Positions 24,544 through 39,159 are shown, counted from the stretch's first letter. The stretch is DNA of 64,000 nt from Paralichthys olivaceus (GCF_024713975.1 NC_091097.1:2846361-2910360); one strand, 5' to 3'. Translations and numbers: made by a program. The notes: a model not told the origin generated them from the sequence alone.

Positions 24544-26434
24544 GATATGACATGACTGCTTGCCAGCTGCTGCCACAAGTGGTCAGTAATTTACGAAATG
24601 AATGCAAACAGGCAACAGCAGATCTTTTATGGGACAGAACACTGTTCTGAGGTCAGACGTAAGGAGAGATAGTGCAACCATTTATTTGTTGTCTAATCAA
24701 TTTAGCAATTTCAGCCGTACTTGACTTGACATGTCACTGTTGAAATTGTAGGTTTTCAAATACACTGTGTGCATGTCTGTGTAAGTGTGTGTTCACATGC
24801 TCCATTACAAACCTCTGAGGCTCCTCAACCTCTGTCAGCAGCTGCTCTGCACAGTGTCACACACTGTACGACAGGATCAAATCACACTGTTGGTTTCTTT
24901 CTGACACATCAGTGTGATCACAGTAAATACTGAGATCTCAAGATGCTGCCGCCTGTGCTGACCGAGACCCAACACTTTCCACTCTGTGTCAGCCGGTCAA
25001 ATGTGGCAGAAAATCACATTCTCTGTGGAGACTTTGTTTCCTGTTTCAAACTGAAGGACGACAATATTTCTTTTAACCACCACAACCATCCGTCTACGAC
25101 CAGCGTATCATTGTAACCAAAGTACAAAGTTCTTATTTTGACCTAAACCCTTGTTCACTGAACCTAACCAAGTCGCTTTCATGCAACTAACCCCACCCAA
25201 ACTTCAACCATCAGATCAGTTCACCAATGTGACGCCCAAGTCGTAGATTTCAGCCGCGGTGGAAGATGACTTTTTCTGCCGATTTCTCCCACCTGAGAGG
25301 AGAAGTAGAAGAGAAGGAATTCAGACATTAAGTCATGTTTGGCCTCACAGAGCCTGACAGCCAGCACCCCTGCTTCCAAGTTTACATGCAGGGGGAGTTT
25401 GTCAGAGTCAGGATCAATCAATCATCTGTCATCTTAATCTGAAAAATCCAGCAAAATCACTAGAAATTTAAGATTAAACTAATTTAATAAGCACATGAAG
25501 CAAATTGTTATTTTTGAATATGGGCAATAAAAATGAAATTATTGATTTGAAGCTTAATTCCCATCTGCAAATATTTACTTGACTATTATGCCTTCAATAT
25601 TCCTCTTAAAATGAATCCTTGCTGTAAAGATATAAAAAACAAACATAAAACTCAGCTGTATATTATTTAAATCTCATTTAGCATTTCATTTGAATCAGTC
25701 TGATGCAAACTTTTAGTTTAGTAAGTCAGCTGGAAAAGTGACTGATGAAAGCTGGATTCAAGTCAGTTGTCAGGGTCTGTGCTCTAAACGTTGTCTCTGC
25801 ATATATCTCTGTTACAATTACATTGCATCCAGCTCAAAGATGTAATTGTTAAAGCTATGGTTTTCTTCAGTAGGTAAGAAATAAGTAAGTCAAAATAAGT
25901 AATAATATAAGTAAAAGAATACACAGATAAATATGGTACAAACAGGAGTTAGGATATTGTGTGCAACTAAATTAAATTACATATTTGAATAAATAGAGAA
26001 ATAAGATGTAAACACACATGAGAATTATTGCACATGGATGAAATTGGATGTATTGATAATAGATAAATATAACAGCCATGGTGTCTTACCATTTAAAAAC
26101 ATGTAACTACATTTTACAGGTACATCAACACCCAATGTTATTGAAAGCTTGTCTTAAAGAGACCAGGTCTCGTGATCCCAGTGATAGTTTGTATTGAATG
26201 CCTTTGAATAGTAATACGAATGGTTTCCTCCAGTCAACACGCTGAAAGACAAGAAAGAACTGACTGAAGTAATGAATTTTGAGTGAGAAGATATTCTCTG
26301 TTATCGTCACATCATTCTCCTCCATCACAAGGACCTCATTCTGACATACAGTCAGTTATTTGATTTGGTTTGATTGTGTTTGTACAAGTACGTTTGTGTT
26401 TTTCTGTTAGGAATAATGATTTGTGTTACAGTCT

Positions 26435-26477
<43 letters not shown>

Positions 26478-27495
26478 GATTGTTTTATGTATTTTGAGAA
26501 TAATATCCATCAATGATCAGACTCTACTGAATTTTACAAAATACAAAATAACCAGAGGAAAAAAGAATGAATGCATGTATGTTGATATGCAAATTCAGAG
26601 TTAGTACATTGAGCTCAACTACCTCTCCAGGTGGTTGTTATCAAACCACTGATGATGATGTAATTACAGAACCTCAAACAAATGACAACAATATGGAACA
26701 ACATACTGGCCAAATAAGATTTTTTTAATTTATGAAACAAGTGACATCACAGTCTCCTGATCAAATTACATGAAAATTGACAATGTAAAGAGAGAAAGGG
26801 AGAGAGAGAAAAATTTCAGATGTAATCTTAAATTGCCTTTTTTTTTTTTTTTAAAAGAACTACACTTCTTGTATTTAATATTTTACTTGAAGTCCATCAT
26901 CATTTATCCCGATATCGTTTACAAGTCGAATCAACTTGGAGTTTTTACTTTTGGAAATTACATATTTTATTCATAAAACCAAATTCAACAAAAACGTTGA
27001 ATTCAAAGGTCCTTTTACAAGTTTATTTTACAGAATAAGCACATTATTATTATGAATTAATTCTTTCTAAAATATAGAAGAAACTTTCCAAATGAACACA
27101 ATAAGATCATGTGAACACCGTAAATGATTTCATTTAATTTGTTTTAGAGATTCATTGTCTGTTTCCTGTAATTAACTGTTTGTACATCTGTTAAATCAGT
27201 ATATTCAGTACTGAGAGCCTTAGCTCCCATATTTAAGCTATCACCACTGGTCACATAAAAATGGAAGGAAATTCTAGTTTATAATTAAAATGTACTTGTA
27301 TTTAAGAATTACTGATAACAACAATAATAACAATTAATTATACAATATTAATTTTACAATGACATAATTATTTTACTGTGAAATATGATTCACTAAATTT
27401 TTTTACTTGACATTACATTTTTCATTTATCTCATCTTCTGGGTTTGAGCTGTTTGGTTCTGTGAATCAAATACACACTAGTGTGCACGCATACTC

Positions 27496-27540
<45 letters not shown>

Positions 27541-28600
27541 AACACACATATATAAATACACACCATCACAAAACAGAGAGATTTACTGATGTTGGCCTGA
27601 AATATGTGACAGAAAAAAAACATGAAACATTTAAAATATCTCTCTCTCTCCCTCTCCCTCCCTCCCTCCCTCCCTCTCTCTCTCCCCCCAATACTTCCTT
27701 TGGCTCTTTGTGCATCTCGAGTGGGGGATCAAACACTCTCTGTCTTTTTGCTCGACCATTCTTGCTTTCCTGGCATTGGTGAATCAACCCCTTTCCTGCA
27801 ACCTAATTGGTCGACTGAAACTCTCCTTTTCTCTCTCTCACTTTTTTGTCCCCACCTACTTCTGCTCTAGCTCTCTCTCTCTCTCTCTCTCTCTCCACCC
27901 CTTCTCCTTGCTCTCTTGCTTTTATATATTTCCATCCAATCATTGTCATGGTTATCAATCAGCTCTGACTGACTGAATGTGGGGGCCCACATGAAAAGAG
28001 AGAGCAAGAGAGAAGAGGAGGAGGAGTAGAGGAGGAGGAGGAGACAGAGAGAAAGAGAGAGAGATGGAGAGAGAGAGATAGGGGGTTGTCCCTCTTGCTC
28101 ACCATGTGTCTCTCTGTGTTTTGTTTTTGTTCTGGAAAGAGAGAAAGTGGAGTAATGATGGGGTGGATATTAATCAGACAAACCTCCAGGAACAGACTCT
28201 CTCTCTGTCTCACACACACACACACACTCACACACTCACACACTCAGTGACATTTAATAACACACACACACAAAGAGAGAGACAGAGAGGTTCACATAGT
28301 AATAATGCATTTCCCCAAACCCTTACCTCACCTTATCCAGATCCAACCCTCAAACATCACTTTATGATGTTTGAGGTTATGAGGACCAACTGAAATGCAA
28401 ACCCATAGAAACACACACACACAGACACACACACACCTACAATGCTGACTAGAAACACACATACAAACAATGTGTGTGTGTGTATGTAACAGCATTTGTT
28501 GTGCACAAGGACAGATGCTCTCTCTCTTTCTTTCGCTCTCTCGCAGAGCTCAGCTGGTGGTAGAAGTGTATTCAATTCCCTACAGAAGAGGAGAGCAGCT
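24544..28600. other. intergenic, CT/CA-rich in part, no gene seen
   Basis: AT-rich to about 27400, then many CT and CA runs (26437-26466, 27500-27545, 27640-27690, 27870-27895, 28200-28270). No exon was recognised. Confidence 0.4.
28348..28376. repeat. 12-bp inverted repeat
   Basis: CCTCAAACATCA and TGATGTTTGAGG are exact reverse complements separated by CTTTA. Confidence 0.8.
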
Positions 28601-28607
28601 GGCAGAG

Positions 28608-28610
<3 letters not shown>

Positions 28611-28657
<47 letters not shown>
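28611..28657 (+). repeat. (GT)n microsatellite
   Basis: GT run of about 47 bases. Confidence 0.95.
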
Positions 28658-28658
<1 letters not shown>

Positions 28659-29147
28659 AGGGGACACGGGCCCATTGGAGTCTGCTTGTGGTGGTCTGGC
28701 TAGGTACCACCTGACACACATAGATAAATGTGACACTAAAATGACGCGTGGAGCCATGAAAGTGATGCACCATGGGTGTTGTGCTTCCCTGCTATGCTCA
28801 GTATTGTGGGAAGCAGACAACATGAGGGGGGGAGGTGTTTGAGAGGGACCAAGAGAGAAGAAAGGAAGACGAGGGAAAGAGAAATACCCATTACTGGAGG
28901 CTCCTGATATGATAAAAACGTCTTCTCCTGACTGCAGCATGCTATCAGAGGACATTGCATCATTTGGTGGTCCTTGAGAGGTCCTCTGCTCCTGAGAAAC
29001 AGGGCCAGGACTCACTTGATTGTTGGCCTCAAATTTAACTCATTAGTGCATGTTGTTTCTGACATGCAAATATATTACAGTGTGCCAAATATTGAACACA
29101 TTTCCATGTTGCTTTATTAGCACAAATATGCAACAACGTCCAAAACC

Positions 29148-29300
29148 CAAGTAGGTCATTCACTAACTAGAAGATCGGCGGTTCGATAGCGACATCCTCC
29201 AGATCTGCATTCTGAAGCGGCTGTGCAAACAGTGTATGAAAGATCTGTGAATATGGCTCGTGCTGTAAATCGCCTTGAGAGTTTGATAAGACAAAAGGTG
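29148..29300 (+). mobile_element. SINE fragment
   Basis: AACTAGAAGATCGGCGGTTC with B box GGTTCGATAGC, and a tail with GTAAATCGCCTTGAGAG. The order agrees with the tRNA-derived SINEs elsewhere in the window. The A box is poorly preserved. Confidence 0.5.
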
Positions 29301-29381
29301 TGACACTTCATTTACAGGTGAGCCAAACAAGGTTCAGTTACCAGATTTGATCAAATTTGGGTTAGTTTGCTCACCAAAAAG

Positions 29382-29382
<1 letters not shown>

Positions 29383-29441
<59 letters not shown>
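29383..29441 (+). repeat. (GT)n microsatellite
   Basis: GT run of about 59 bases. Confidence 0.95.
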
Positions 29442-29732
29442 AGAGCTAATACTCAGCAGGAATTCTAGTTATTTCACGGTCTCTGCTCTGGATCCTTTTC
29501 TTTTTCCTCCTGTCTTACTTCAGAATAAACAGACTAAATTGCAATTAAAGAAACAGCAGATTCCTTCGCTCTGTGTTTGGTTTGGACACACAGTCATTTT
29601 TGGTGTTTATATGTCTGAACACAAAAACCCTGTTATTAATACATCATTCTGCACAGAGTGTTCAACTAAACACTTTGACAAAGAAGAAAAGGAAAGACAT
29701 AACAGGAACCACATCAGGTCGCATGATGTGGA

Positions 29733-29733
<1 letters not shown>

Positions 29734-29784
<51 letters not shown>
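29734..29784. repeat. (CA)n microsatellite
   Basis: CA run of about 51 bases. Confidence 0.95.
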
Positions 29785-29790
<6 letters not shown>

Positions 29791-29814
29791 TTATCAGCAC
29801 TAGTGGCACGTTAA

Positions 29815-31327
29815 TGGATTAGCCTCATGTAACACCAATAATGATAGTGTGGCGTGGGTGTGTGTTTATATGTGATAAGCAGATTCAAAGGACATATTGA
29901 TTCCGTAACACAATGCAATGACCACAACATCCATTTGAGCCTGGTGCTCGATGGATCAAGCAGGATGATCATCTTACTTAGTGAACCACTCCTTAAGCTT
30001 TTACAGAATAACCCAAAAAATCCTGCAAATAAAGAAATGCAGCAACAAAACAAGCAAATAAAACAAATATAACAGCGCACTCAATGACATAAAACATAGC
30101 GTGGCAAGGAAATAGAATATATAAAAGATACAAACATGGAAAGAGTGTTTACGCACACAAACACAATACACAGAGCTGGTTAAATTAGCTTTTTATTCCT
30201 AGAATGCAGAATATGTTTGTAAACATCCTACAAGACAAACAGAGTCTGAGGCTGATGCTGAAATCTTTCCCAATATGAGAACAGGTCTGACAATGTCGGA
30301 TAGATTGACAATAAACCCCAAACCATGCAGATAACACTGCCAACAGCCTCCTCAGTCTCTCCCAGGTTTTCCACCAGAGTTCGAGAAGCCACTCAGACAC
30401 TTAAAACCAACGCTCGCTCATTTTAAAATTGAGCTGCACCAGATGTTGTTTGAGGGGGGGGGGGGGGTCTCCATGTCTGATTAATTGCTGGAGCCATCAG
30501 CTCTCTGTCTGTCAAGCAATCAGTCGTATTTCTGGCAGGTCAGACATTTTGCTTGGCTGTCTGCAGGTTGTGCGGCTCCGCAATCCGACTCTGCTCATGG
30601 CTGCTGTTCAGAGATCTGCTTTAAACCGTTATTTGGTTGTTTGAATATAATCAGTATTTTGTATGTTTAGGCTAAAACTTGTGATATAAAACTTAACTTC
30701 ACTGCAAATGTGATACATGGCTGAATACGTTAGTTTGGCAAGACAGTGAGGTGAGAGAGCACCTCAGCTGTGATGTTGAACACAGCACATTTTGGTGTAA
30801 GAGAGGTGTAATACATCCCTTTCACTGGAACTAAGGGGAAACGTCAGAATTAAGAGAAACAGTCCTAGAAGAACATAAACATGTGGACGTTCTTTTGACC
30901 TCACGGTTCGCAACAGATGGGCACAAGAAATACGTTTCAAATTACAAATCAAGTTTCAGAAGAGAGAATCCTCCTTCACTCTGCTGTTTTAGGGAGAGTG
31001 GACATGAAAACCAGGCCGTTGTCAGTCGTTCATGTAGCAGTACAACAGAGCATTACTGTTATTCATGTACATATGTAAGATAAGATTTTATGACATTGTT
31101 TGCAAATATTTGTATTAAAAATACAGTGTGTACTGCACAGTTCAAGACAGTATAACTAATGGTGAGAGATAAATACAGCGTAGATTAGTATTCTCTGAAT
31201 ATTGGGCCTTTTAGAAGAAAGAAGCTGCTCTATTCAGCTTCCTGAAGCAGTTAGACAAGACACGACATGTTTCTTCCTGCTTTAAACAAGCAACAAACCA
31301 AATACTCAAGCATTAAGGCATAGACAT

Positions 31328-31329
<2 letters not shown>
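29815..31329. other. intergenic, no gene seen
   Basis: No exon recognised. A run of 14 G lies at 30454-30467. Confidence 0.4.

Positions 31330-31387
<58 letters not shown>
31330..31387. repeat. (CA)n microsatellite
   Basis: CA run of about 58 bases. Confidence 0.95.
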
Positions 31388-31389
<2 letters not shown>

Positions 31390-31777
31390 AGTGACTTTTA
31401 ATAATGGTGTCAACAGAAGCCCTGGTGACAGTGATGGATGGTGTTGGGACCTTTGGGGGCCAAAGGAATGGCCTCTCCACCAATGAGAGTCCAGCCATAT
31501 GACCTTTGGACCAATCACAGCACTTCCAGGTCAAATGTGACCAGAGGGCGAGCACCAGGACAATATGTCCATCTGGGAATGAATGGATGGAGGAGAAAAT
31601 GGTGAGGGACCACCAGAGAGAGATAGAGACAGACAGAGAGCAAGAGAGTTAGAGATCTCCTCCTCCTTCATCTATTTATTAATCATATCGTACTCTATAA
31701 TCTTTAGCATTGTTCATGTATTTACTCATGAACCATCAACCTTCTGTAAACTGTCAACAGAAATACAGATAAACTCT

Positions 31778-31778
<1 letters not shown>

Positions 31779-31829
<51 letters not shown>
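31779..31829. repeat. (TATC)n tetranucleotide microsatellite
   Basis: About twelve to thirteen TATC units. Confidence 0.95.
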
Positions 31830-32888
31830 TGAAAACAGAGACTGACTCCTGATTGGTTGAGTGTTTGTATCAGCGGGACCTTGATACCGCTGCTCCACAC
31901 CACGATCACTACCGTCAAGACTCTGGTTGCAAATGATGTCCAAAGTGTAAAAATGGCAGCTTTTATTTTTTGTTAATTTTGTTGTTCAACTTAGTATAGA
32001 GTCTTTGGAGGTTACAGTTTTAAGGCTAATCAACCCCAATAGGAGATAGATAATATAATATCATATAATAAAGAAAATATTTATCTCCATAATGTCCAGT
32101 GGAAAGGGTATAGAAATGTGTAAGAAAAGATTTGGCCTTCAGTCAGGGTTTAAATCCTCAGGCTGGTAGTAATGGTTCATGCTCACTGTTACTGTCCACA
32201 CTGTCCACACTGTCCACTGTTGAGAGGCTCTTCACCTCCACACTGAACAACAGTGAGCGGCTGTGGACGGCTGGTTACTCTGAGAAGCTGAGGCTTAATA
32301 AAACCTCACAACATGTGCTGTGGGTGTGTGTGTGCGTTGGCGGGGAGGTGAGCCTCACTACTTAAAACATGTGTTAAACATTACGGCATACACATACACA
32401 CACATCCAGATTGAGTAGGCAAATCACGGCACATAGATTGTGGTGTGGTTAAAGTGATGGATAGATGCCGGGATTTCTTTCCTGCTTCTCATTCCACACC
32501 AGCCATATGGAAATCACACACACACCTAAGCGAGCACACACACCCCTGCACACACACGTGCACACACACATATATTCACTCACACACACACACAGGTTAG
32601 TTTATTTACAGCCAGTGCCAAGTGTTTGAGATTGATTATAAATGAACACTGGCTCATGATTAGCTTGAACATGGTGGTGTGTGTGTGTGTTTATGTGTGA
32701 GTGTGTGTGATATATATGAGTCTCAAGGAGTTGTGGGTTAATGACTGGCTCTACCTTTATCCCGGGAATACTGACTTTTTGTGGTGAACACAAGTGCGTG
32801 TGTAATATGACATAAGAGGAGATGCAGACCTCTGCCTCTAACAAGCGGTTGCAATTAGCTGTATTTTGTCCATAAATTACATAAGCGT

Positions 32889-32934
<46 letters not shown>
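32889..32934. repeat. (CA)n microsatellite
   Basis: CA run of about 46 bases. Confidence 0.95.
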
Positions 32935-32936
<2 letters not shown>

Positions 32937-34980
32937 AAAGCCAGCCACTTTATTCCTCACACACATGCCCAGGTTTGTCAATCACACAGTCAGGCTCTAC
33001 CATCATCATCATTATCATCATCATTTGGACCTGCTCAGCTTACTGTTTGTGTTTCTGTGTCGATTGTAAGTGAAATAGTTCGTTTATATCTGTCAAAACT
33101 AGTTATTAGCTTATAGTTATTCACTTTGTTTGGAGAACCATGTTAATAAGTTATTAATTACCTTCATCACCATGTGTTCACGGAGATTCAAGAATACAGA
33201 GTGATGAGCTGTGTTCCCCTACATAGCAGAACCCACACCACTGTATACAGTTAGAATACACAGCATGCAGCTGGTGGAGCTTTGTCTCCTACAAATAAGA
33301 TTCCTGCACAGATAATTCCCAATAGCAAGTAGGTCTGAAAAGAAATTTAGAGCATTAAGAACCTTTTTTCATTGTTACATTTTGGCACTGGCAGCTTTAA
33401 GTTAAGGTTAGAGAATGATAATGGTCTGGAAACACAATATGCTCATTGAGATTTAATGAAGACCACATCTTTCTCTGACTCTAACCAGAGGGATGCCTAA
33501 ATACCCACAGCAGGAGGTGAGCATGTGAACTCTTCACTCCAGTGTTAGAGATTTACCTTCTGGATGCCCCCATCCACCCGGACCATACCAGCTAACCTGG
33601 TGAGGTTCAGAGTTATGGTTTCATATGAATTGAAATGAAATACTTAAATAGCAATCAAAATTAATCCAAAAATGTAAATGTTACAAAAAAGTGTCCCCAA
33701 GCATAATGCAGTGATTTTGCTTCAAAATAATTGGGAAAATGGTGGCACACCCACTGACATCTGGCTTTTGTCCAATGACACCTGGGTGAACAGGCTAACT
33801 TGCCAAAAAGCTTGACAGAGCGCCTCAATCATTGACGTCAAACATGATACACTGGGGAAAAAAACAGAAAGGCTCTTCCTCAGGGAAAAGGAAAGGAGCC
33901 GATAGCGAGTTTTAAGAGGTATAAAGTGAATATCCTGTCTCACCAGTACCTCAAACCACAAGCCCCACCTACATGTCTGTCTGTGTTTGGTCTGAGTCTG
34001 CCCATTGGTTTTGCTCTTTCACTTTGTTTTGTTGGTGGTGGCAATTACAGAGCTGGTCAGGATATGGAAAACCAACTCCAGCTAAACTTTGAGAGCAAAG
34101 GTGAAAAGTCCGTCTGACTCTGTACAACGTTTAAACACCCACCCACTCCTCCAGCTCATTCATTTCACATGATGTGTCTCATTCGTTTGTAAAAAAAACA
34201 AAACATAAATACAAATAGGGTTTTGATATATATTAAGAATGAAAGAGCTGAAAGGAGTCTAAATGTCAGTTACTGATAAAAGAAGCTGGAGGTGGGTCCT
34301 GGAAGAAATCAGAGCCAATTTTGAGCTCATAAGCTGAAGGATGATATTTGTTTGGCTGAAGAGAAAAATACTGAACTCAGTTGAAGTAAATCATGTAAGA
34401 AGATGCTTGAGCTGAATGTGTCTTTGTTGTTCAAAGTTGAAAGCTTAAAGGTTTGAAGGTTTCACACAAATTATAATCACTGAAAAGAGCTGAGAATGAA
34501 TGTGAGGGGAGGATTAATGCGGCTAATGAATCACTGGTAAAATTAGGTTTTGAATTTCATTTGCATCTGCATCTACATATCTACATCAACATAAAGCAGC
34601 TAGAGATTTCACATATAATCAAATAAAACCAGTCAGTGCATATTGATTATTTGCAATGCATGTCTAATATATTCAATCTACTTCTGGCTGAAAGTCTTAT
34701 AGTTTCTTTGTTTCTGTGTCGGCTGCTGCTCAGCAACAAACACAAACAAACAGCAGCATGGCTCCCACACAGCCCACCCAGCTGCCATCACATGTCAGTC
34801 AAAGTCTGCCATGACCAATCAGAGGAGCCTGTCACTCCCCCTTTGTCCTCCATACCCTTTGGTCATTTTAGACAGGCGGAACGGACAGCTATTCAAACCA
34901 CCTGTCTGTCTGTGTGCGTGTGAAAATAAAAATGTGACTGAATGCCATTGTGACAATCACCGAGGAGCATTGACAACAAG
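32935..34980. other. intergenic, no gene seen
   Basis: No exon, RNA gene or clear mobile element recognised. Confidence 0.4.
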
Positions 34981-35086
<106 letters not shown>

Positions 35087-35529
35087 CGGTCACCATTTGA
35101 TCAAAGCTGATCAAGGCGCCATGTAACAACACATAGTAATGTCATGGCAACACACTGCAATAATGAATGTGACCAGTTTTCCATAAATCATTCCCCCCCA
35201 TGCTCACAAACAGTGTGAAAGATGATACTTGATATTATTTTGGATTTTACGCACAATTCCTATTCTTTAAATGCATCTGAAGAGTTGTTTCAAGTTGTGC
35301 ACCACATTGTTCCTGCATGTGGGCACAACTATGACTTTGGAAATATATTATAAATATAGTCCGACTATGAAATATGAAAATGCAGATGCTGCATTAAGAT
35401 GGCACTTCTTTTGGCAGGAAGACAAGTTATCAAAACTCAAGCAGCAGGAACTGAGATTCTAAAAGTTCAGGCCCGTCCAGGGGGATGTGTGTGTCCCATT
35501 ATGTAAATCTTTAAGGTGGAGACATACTT

Positions 35530-35622
35530 TAAGGTTAGGGTTAGGTTAAGTGAAGGTTGGTTAGGTTTAAGTATTTGTTTAGGTTTAGGCAAGTAGTAAT
35601 TACAGTTAAGGTTAGGGTAAGC
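35530..35622 (+). repeat. degenerate TTAGGG/TTAGG-like array
   Basis: AAGGTTAGGGTTAGGTTAAG, then GGTTGGTTAGGTTTAAG, TTTAGGTTTAGGC and AAGGTTAGGGTAAG. The units vary around GGTTAGG. Confidence 0.6.
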
Positions 35623-35704
35623 CTTTAGTAAAGCAATGCAAGTTTGTGTAATTAGGACATGTGTTATGTCGCTGACTGTGTGTGTGTGTGTGTGTGTGTG
35701 TGTG

Positions 35705-37675
35705 CTTCAAATGTATCGTTCAAATTAATTACTTTATCACTTATTATACACAACAATAACTGAGGCTGAGCAAGATGAATGTATGAACATTTATGCGAGC
35801 ATCTTTCATTTCTCATGTGGCAGCGGGACAGTCAAAGGCCTCTGTTCAGAGAGATTCTGTGAGTGAATCAATCTGAAGCTCTGAAAGTGAGGGGCGCTTC
35901 ATTTTGGAGGAAGATGATAGAACTGAACATCCATCAAAGGTAAAGCAGTGTAGCTCTTTGTCACGAAGATGGAAACAGCAGGCAGCATTAATTATGAGAA
36001 GCTATCAGGTCATTATCATACATAGTCATGTAGTTCTTAAACTCCAACTACTCCAACATCAAATACTGTGTGACAGCATCCAGGAGGGGGTGCATCTCTA
36101 ACACGGAAGGTTTGTACAAGATGACGTAAACAGTAGATACACTACAAGATGCAGTACACAACTGATCATTCATTTTGCACAACACATGTAATTACCCACA
36201 ATCACTATTAAAGATTGTTGATTAATGTGCAAAATGAGAGAGAGAGATAGAGAGAGAGACTGGTGATTGCTGTCCTTGACTGTAAGCTGTTTTTTTTGCA
36301 CCATCTAGTGGTCAAATGGCAAAACTGCATGAATGACAAAAAATGACAGTTGCTGTACAAATTTGTCGAAACCTGAAAAACATTATAAAATTAAAAATCA
36401 TCATAAATATAAAACTAACTGTTATCACCCATTCTATACACCAGGATAGACTGTAGATTTTATCAGTGATGAAGTGGTAAAAAAAACCTGCCAAATGGAA
36501 AATATGCAACATTTGACAAACAAAAAGACTTTAATTATATATAATAAGAAAACAAATATAATTCTTAATTCTTAAATCTCTGAAGGAACCCCCCAAAAAC
36601 ATGTTTGAATCCGATGTCTCACTGTTTAATTTGAGAGCATTCGTGATGTTATTATATTGGTTTATGAAAATGCTGATCACTTGACAAAACCTTTACATTT
36701 TCTAAGAATGTTGGGTACAATCCTGGTGTTTTGTACAGTTTACTGTCGTAGTGAAAGAATATAAAAGTCACAGAGTTAATCCAAAGCACTCCCCTGCTTT
36801 CTGGCTTTTTCACCCCACCTCTGCTTTCCCTCTATTTTCATTAACTTGTCTCTACATGTTTACCTTCACACTGGGATAAATGGTTTTTCTGTTGCTAATT
36901 GTGGCCGCGTGTTTTTTCTGCTGGCTGGTTTTGTGTTTCTCCAATCAGAGCATGAGACCCTGTGTGGAACCAGTTTGTTTTCTTAAGCACAGGGGCATCA
37001 TTTATAACCTGTGAGTGAGCATTCGTTGTGTGCGACCCATTTTTTGCTGTCTCATGGGTTGAAAATGTCCCACAAAGTACAGCAGATCAAGTGGTTATGA
37101 GTATTTTCTAAGCCTGGTACATTTTATAGGCCTCAGATGGAGGTTCAGGTTTAAGGGATACAAAATTTAACATCTTTAACCCTGATTTAAATCTAAAAGT
37201 CGTCATAAGTGTGGTGTGTAGCTGTGCGAGGCTGGAGAGGGATGTGTGTGTGTGCTTCATGGGAAGGTAAAATGGCTTTTTAATATTGAGTGATTCATCT
37301 TGTACAGATGATCTTTGGCCAGATGGTGACGTGAGGCCCCTCACTTTGCTGCAGCCAAGACTTTGGTTATATTTATTTAGTGTCTATTTATTTGAGAAGG
37401 AGCCATGCGGCTGAGCAGCATAAAGGCCATGTGTTGTGTTTCTCTTTTCAGTGCTGAGGGAGGATTGATTGAGTTTGTCCATGAGGCCCACCTTGGCCAC
37501 TTGGGCACACCGACAGTTCTGGATTGCTGCAAGTCTGTTTGGATCACGATTTAATTTCTTGTGGTGGTGATATAACCTCTTTGGGGCTGTAATGCTGAAT
37601 AAACCAGACAGATCTGGTCTGACATTGTAAACCAGTGCAAAACCAGCCCATCTATAAAGTTGTCATACAGTATGG
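35705..37675. other. intergenic, no gene seen
   Basis: No exon or clear repeat recognised. Confidence 0.4.
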
Positions 37676-37699
37676 TGTGGAGCTCTCCAACACTCTGTG

Positions 37700-38040
37700 G
37701 AGGTTTTCAAAGGTTTCCAGACCTGAATTAAGTTTTCTACTTCTTAGACAAGGATCTGTGGACTGTTGGAGACTTCTCAAGGTTTCTAGATCTATCAAAC
37801 CCTATTGAGAGTCACTGGAGTTGAAGGTATTCAAAGGTCCTCCAGTGGCAGTTCTCAAAATACCCATATGCTTTATTATAGGTATATGAAGGTTCAGTTC
37901 TGTAGATAACCAGAGGTTTATCAAAGGTTTATGTAGGTTTTGTCACAGGTTTCTAAAAAATTCTGGATGCTACAAAAAGTTTCTGTTGGTCCCTGAATGT
38001 TTAAAGGTTTCTTGGACATACGTTCCTGATCTTTAATGTG
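37700..38040 (+). repeat. low-copy degenerate AGGTTTCT-type repeat
   Basis: Variants of AGGTTTCY or AGGTTTAT recur about every 25-40 bases (37711, 37773, 37915, 37927, 37938, 37950, 38006 and nearby), often after CAA. There is no open frame and no fixed period. Confidence 0.4.
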
Positions 38041-38760
38041 ATTTCTGAAGTGAAATATTGGATTGTGAAGTTTCAGTATTTCTTAGCTGAAGTTTTTAGA
38101 AGAGAAAGAAGAGAAGAAAACCTTTTGTGAGATACACGATCAGATTGCTGCAGAGTTACATGAGGTTGTAGCCTGATTGAAGCTAATCATCTGCTAGAAC
38201 CAGCTACATTAAATGCATAAACATGAGAATGCTATCACCTCATCTGATTTAACTCTTAACAAGAACATGAACATTAACCAAAATGTCAAACTACTACTTT
38301 CAGTGGCTCCTTCTGGGGGTCCCTAGGGGTCTTCAGATTTTTTCTCAGTCTCTCTGGAGATCCCTGGAGGCTTCTGGCGGCCGCGGTGTCTGGCTGTTGT
38401 TGGCAGTGACTCTTGACTCCTTATGGTGTCAGAGGCTTGGCGTTTCTTGGTGCTAATTAGTTTTTACAGCCAGGCTTCCAGCTGGAGCCTGCTGTAGAAA
38501 AAACCCATAATTACATTTCCACATCAGATTAAAGGTGATGGTTTGCAGGCTGAACACTTGGCTGTGCAGAGACAAGCCTAACACACACACCGCTCAAACA
38601 TCACCTGGACATTTAGTCACACAGGCCACATGGAAAGTTGAAATGTCACGTCAGTGTAGCGACTGAGGAGAGAGCTCATCCAATTCAGGTTCTTAGATAG
38701 ATAGACACACACACACACACACACACACACTCAAACAAAGCTTTGCCTATAGTTACACAC

Positions 38761-38921
38761 CTCCTCTCTCTCTCTCTCCCTCTCCCTCTCCCCTCAAATT
38801 TATCCCACCCACTATCTCTATCATACTCACACTCTATGTCTCTCTCTCTCTCTCCTCAATTTTATCCCACCCACTAACTCTCTTCCAGTCACACTCTTTG
38901 TCTCTCTCCCCTCAATATTCC

Positions 38922-38956
<35 letters not shown>

Positions 38957-39028
38957 GCTCTTTACCCCGCCCACTCTCTCTCTTACATACACACTCTATA
39001 CCTCTCTCTCTCTCTCTCTCCCTACCAT

Positions 39029-39083
<55 letters not shown>

Positions 39084-39101
39084 CTCTCTCTCTCTCTCTC
39101 C
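38761..39101. repeat. (CT)n-rich simple-sequence block
   Basis: Several long CT runs are separated by related segments such as TTTATCCCACCCACTA, repeated near 38800 and 38860, so this is a compound tandem region. Confidence 0.9.
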
Positions 39102-39159
39102 TCTTTGGTGTCTCTCTCCCTGTTTTTGCCCAACCCACATTCACTGGCATCACAGCTTA

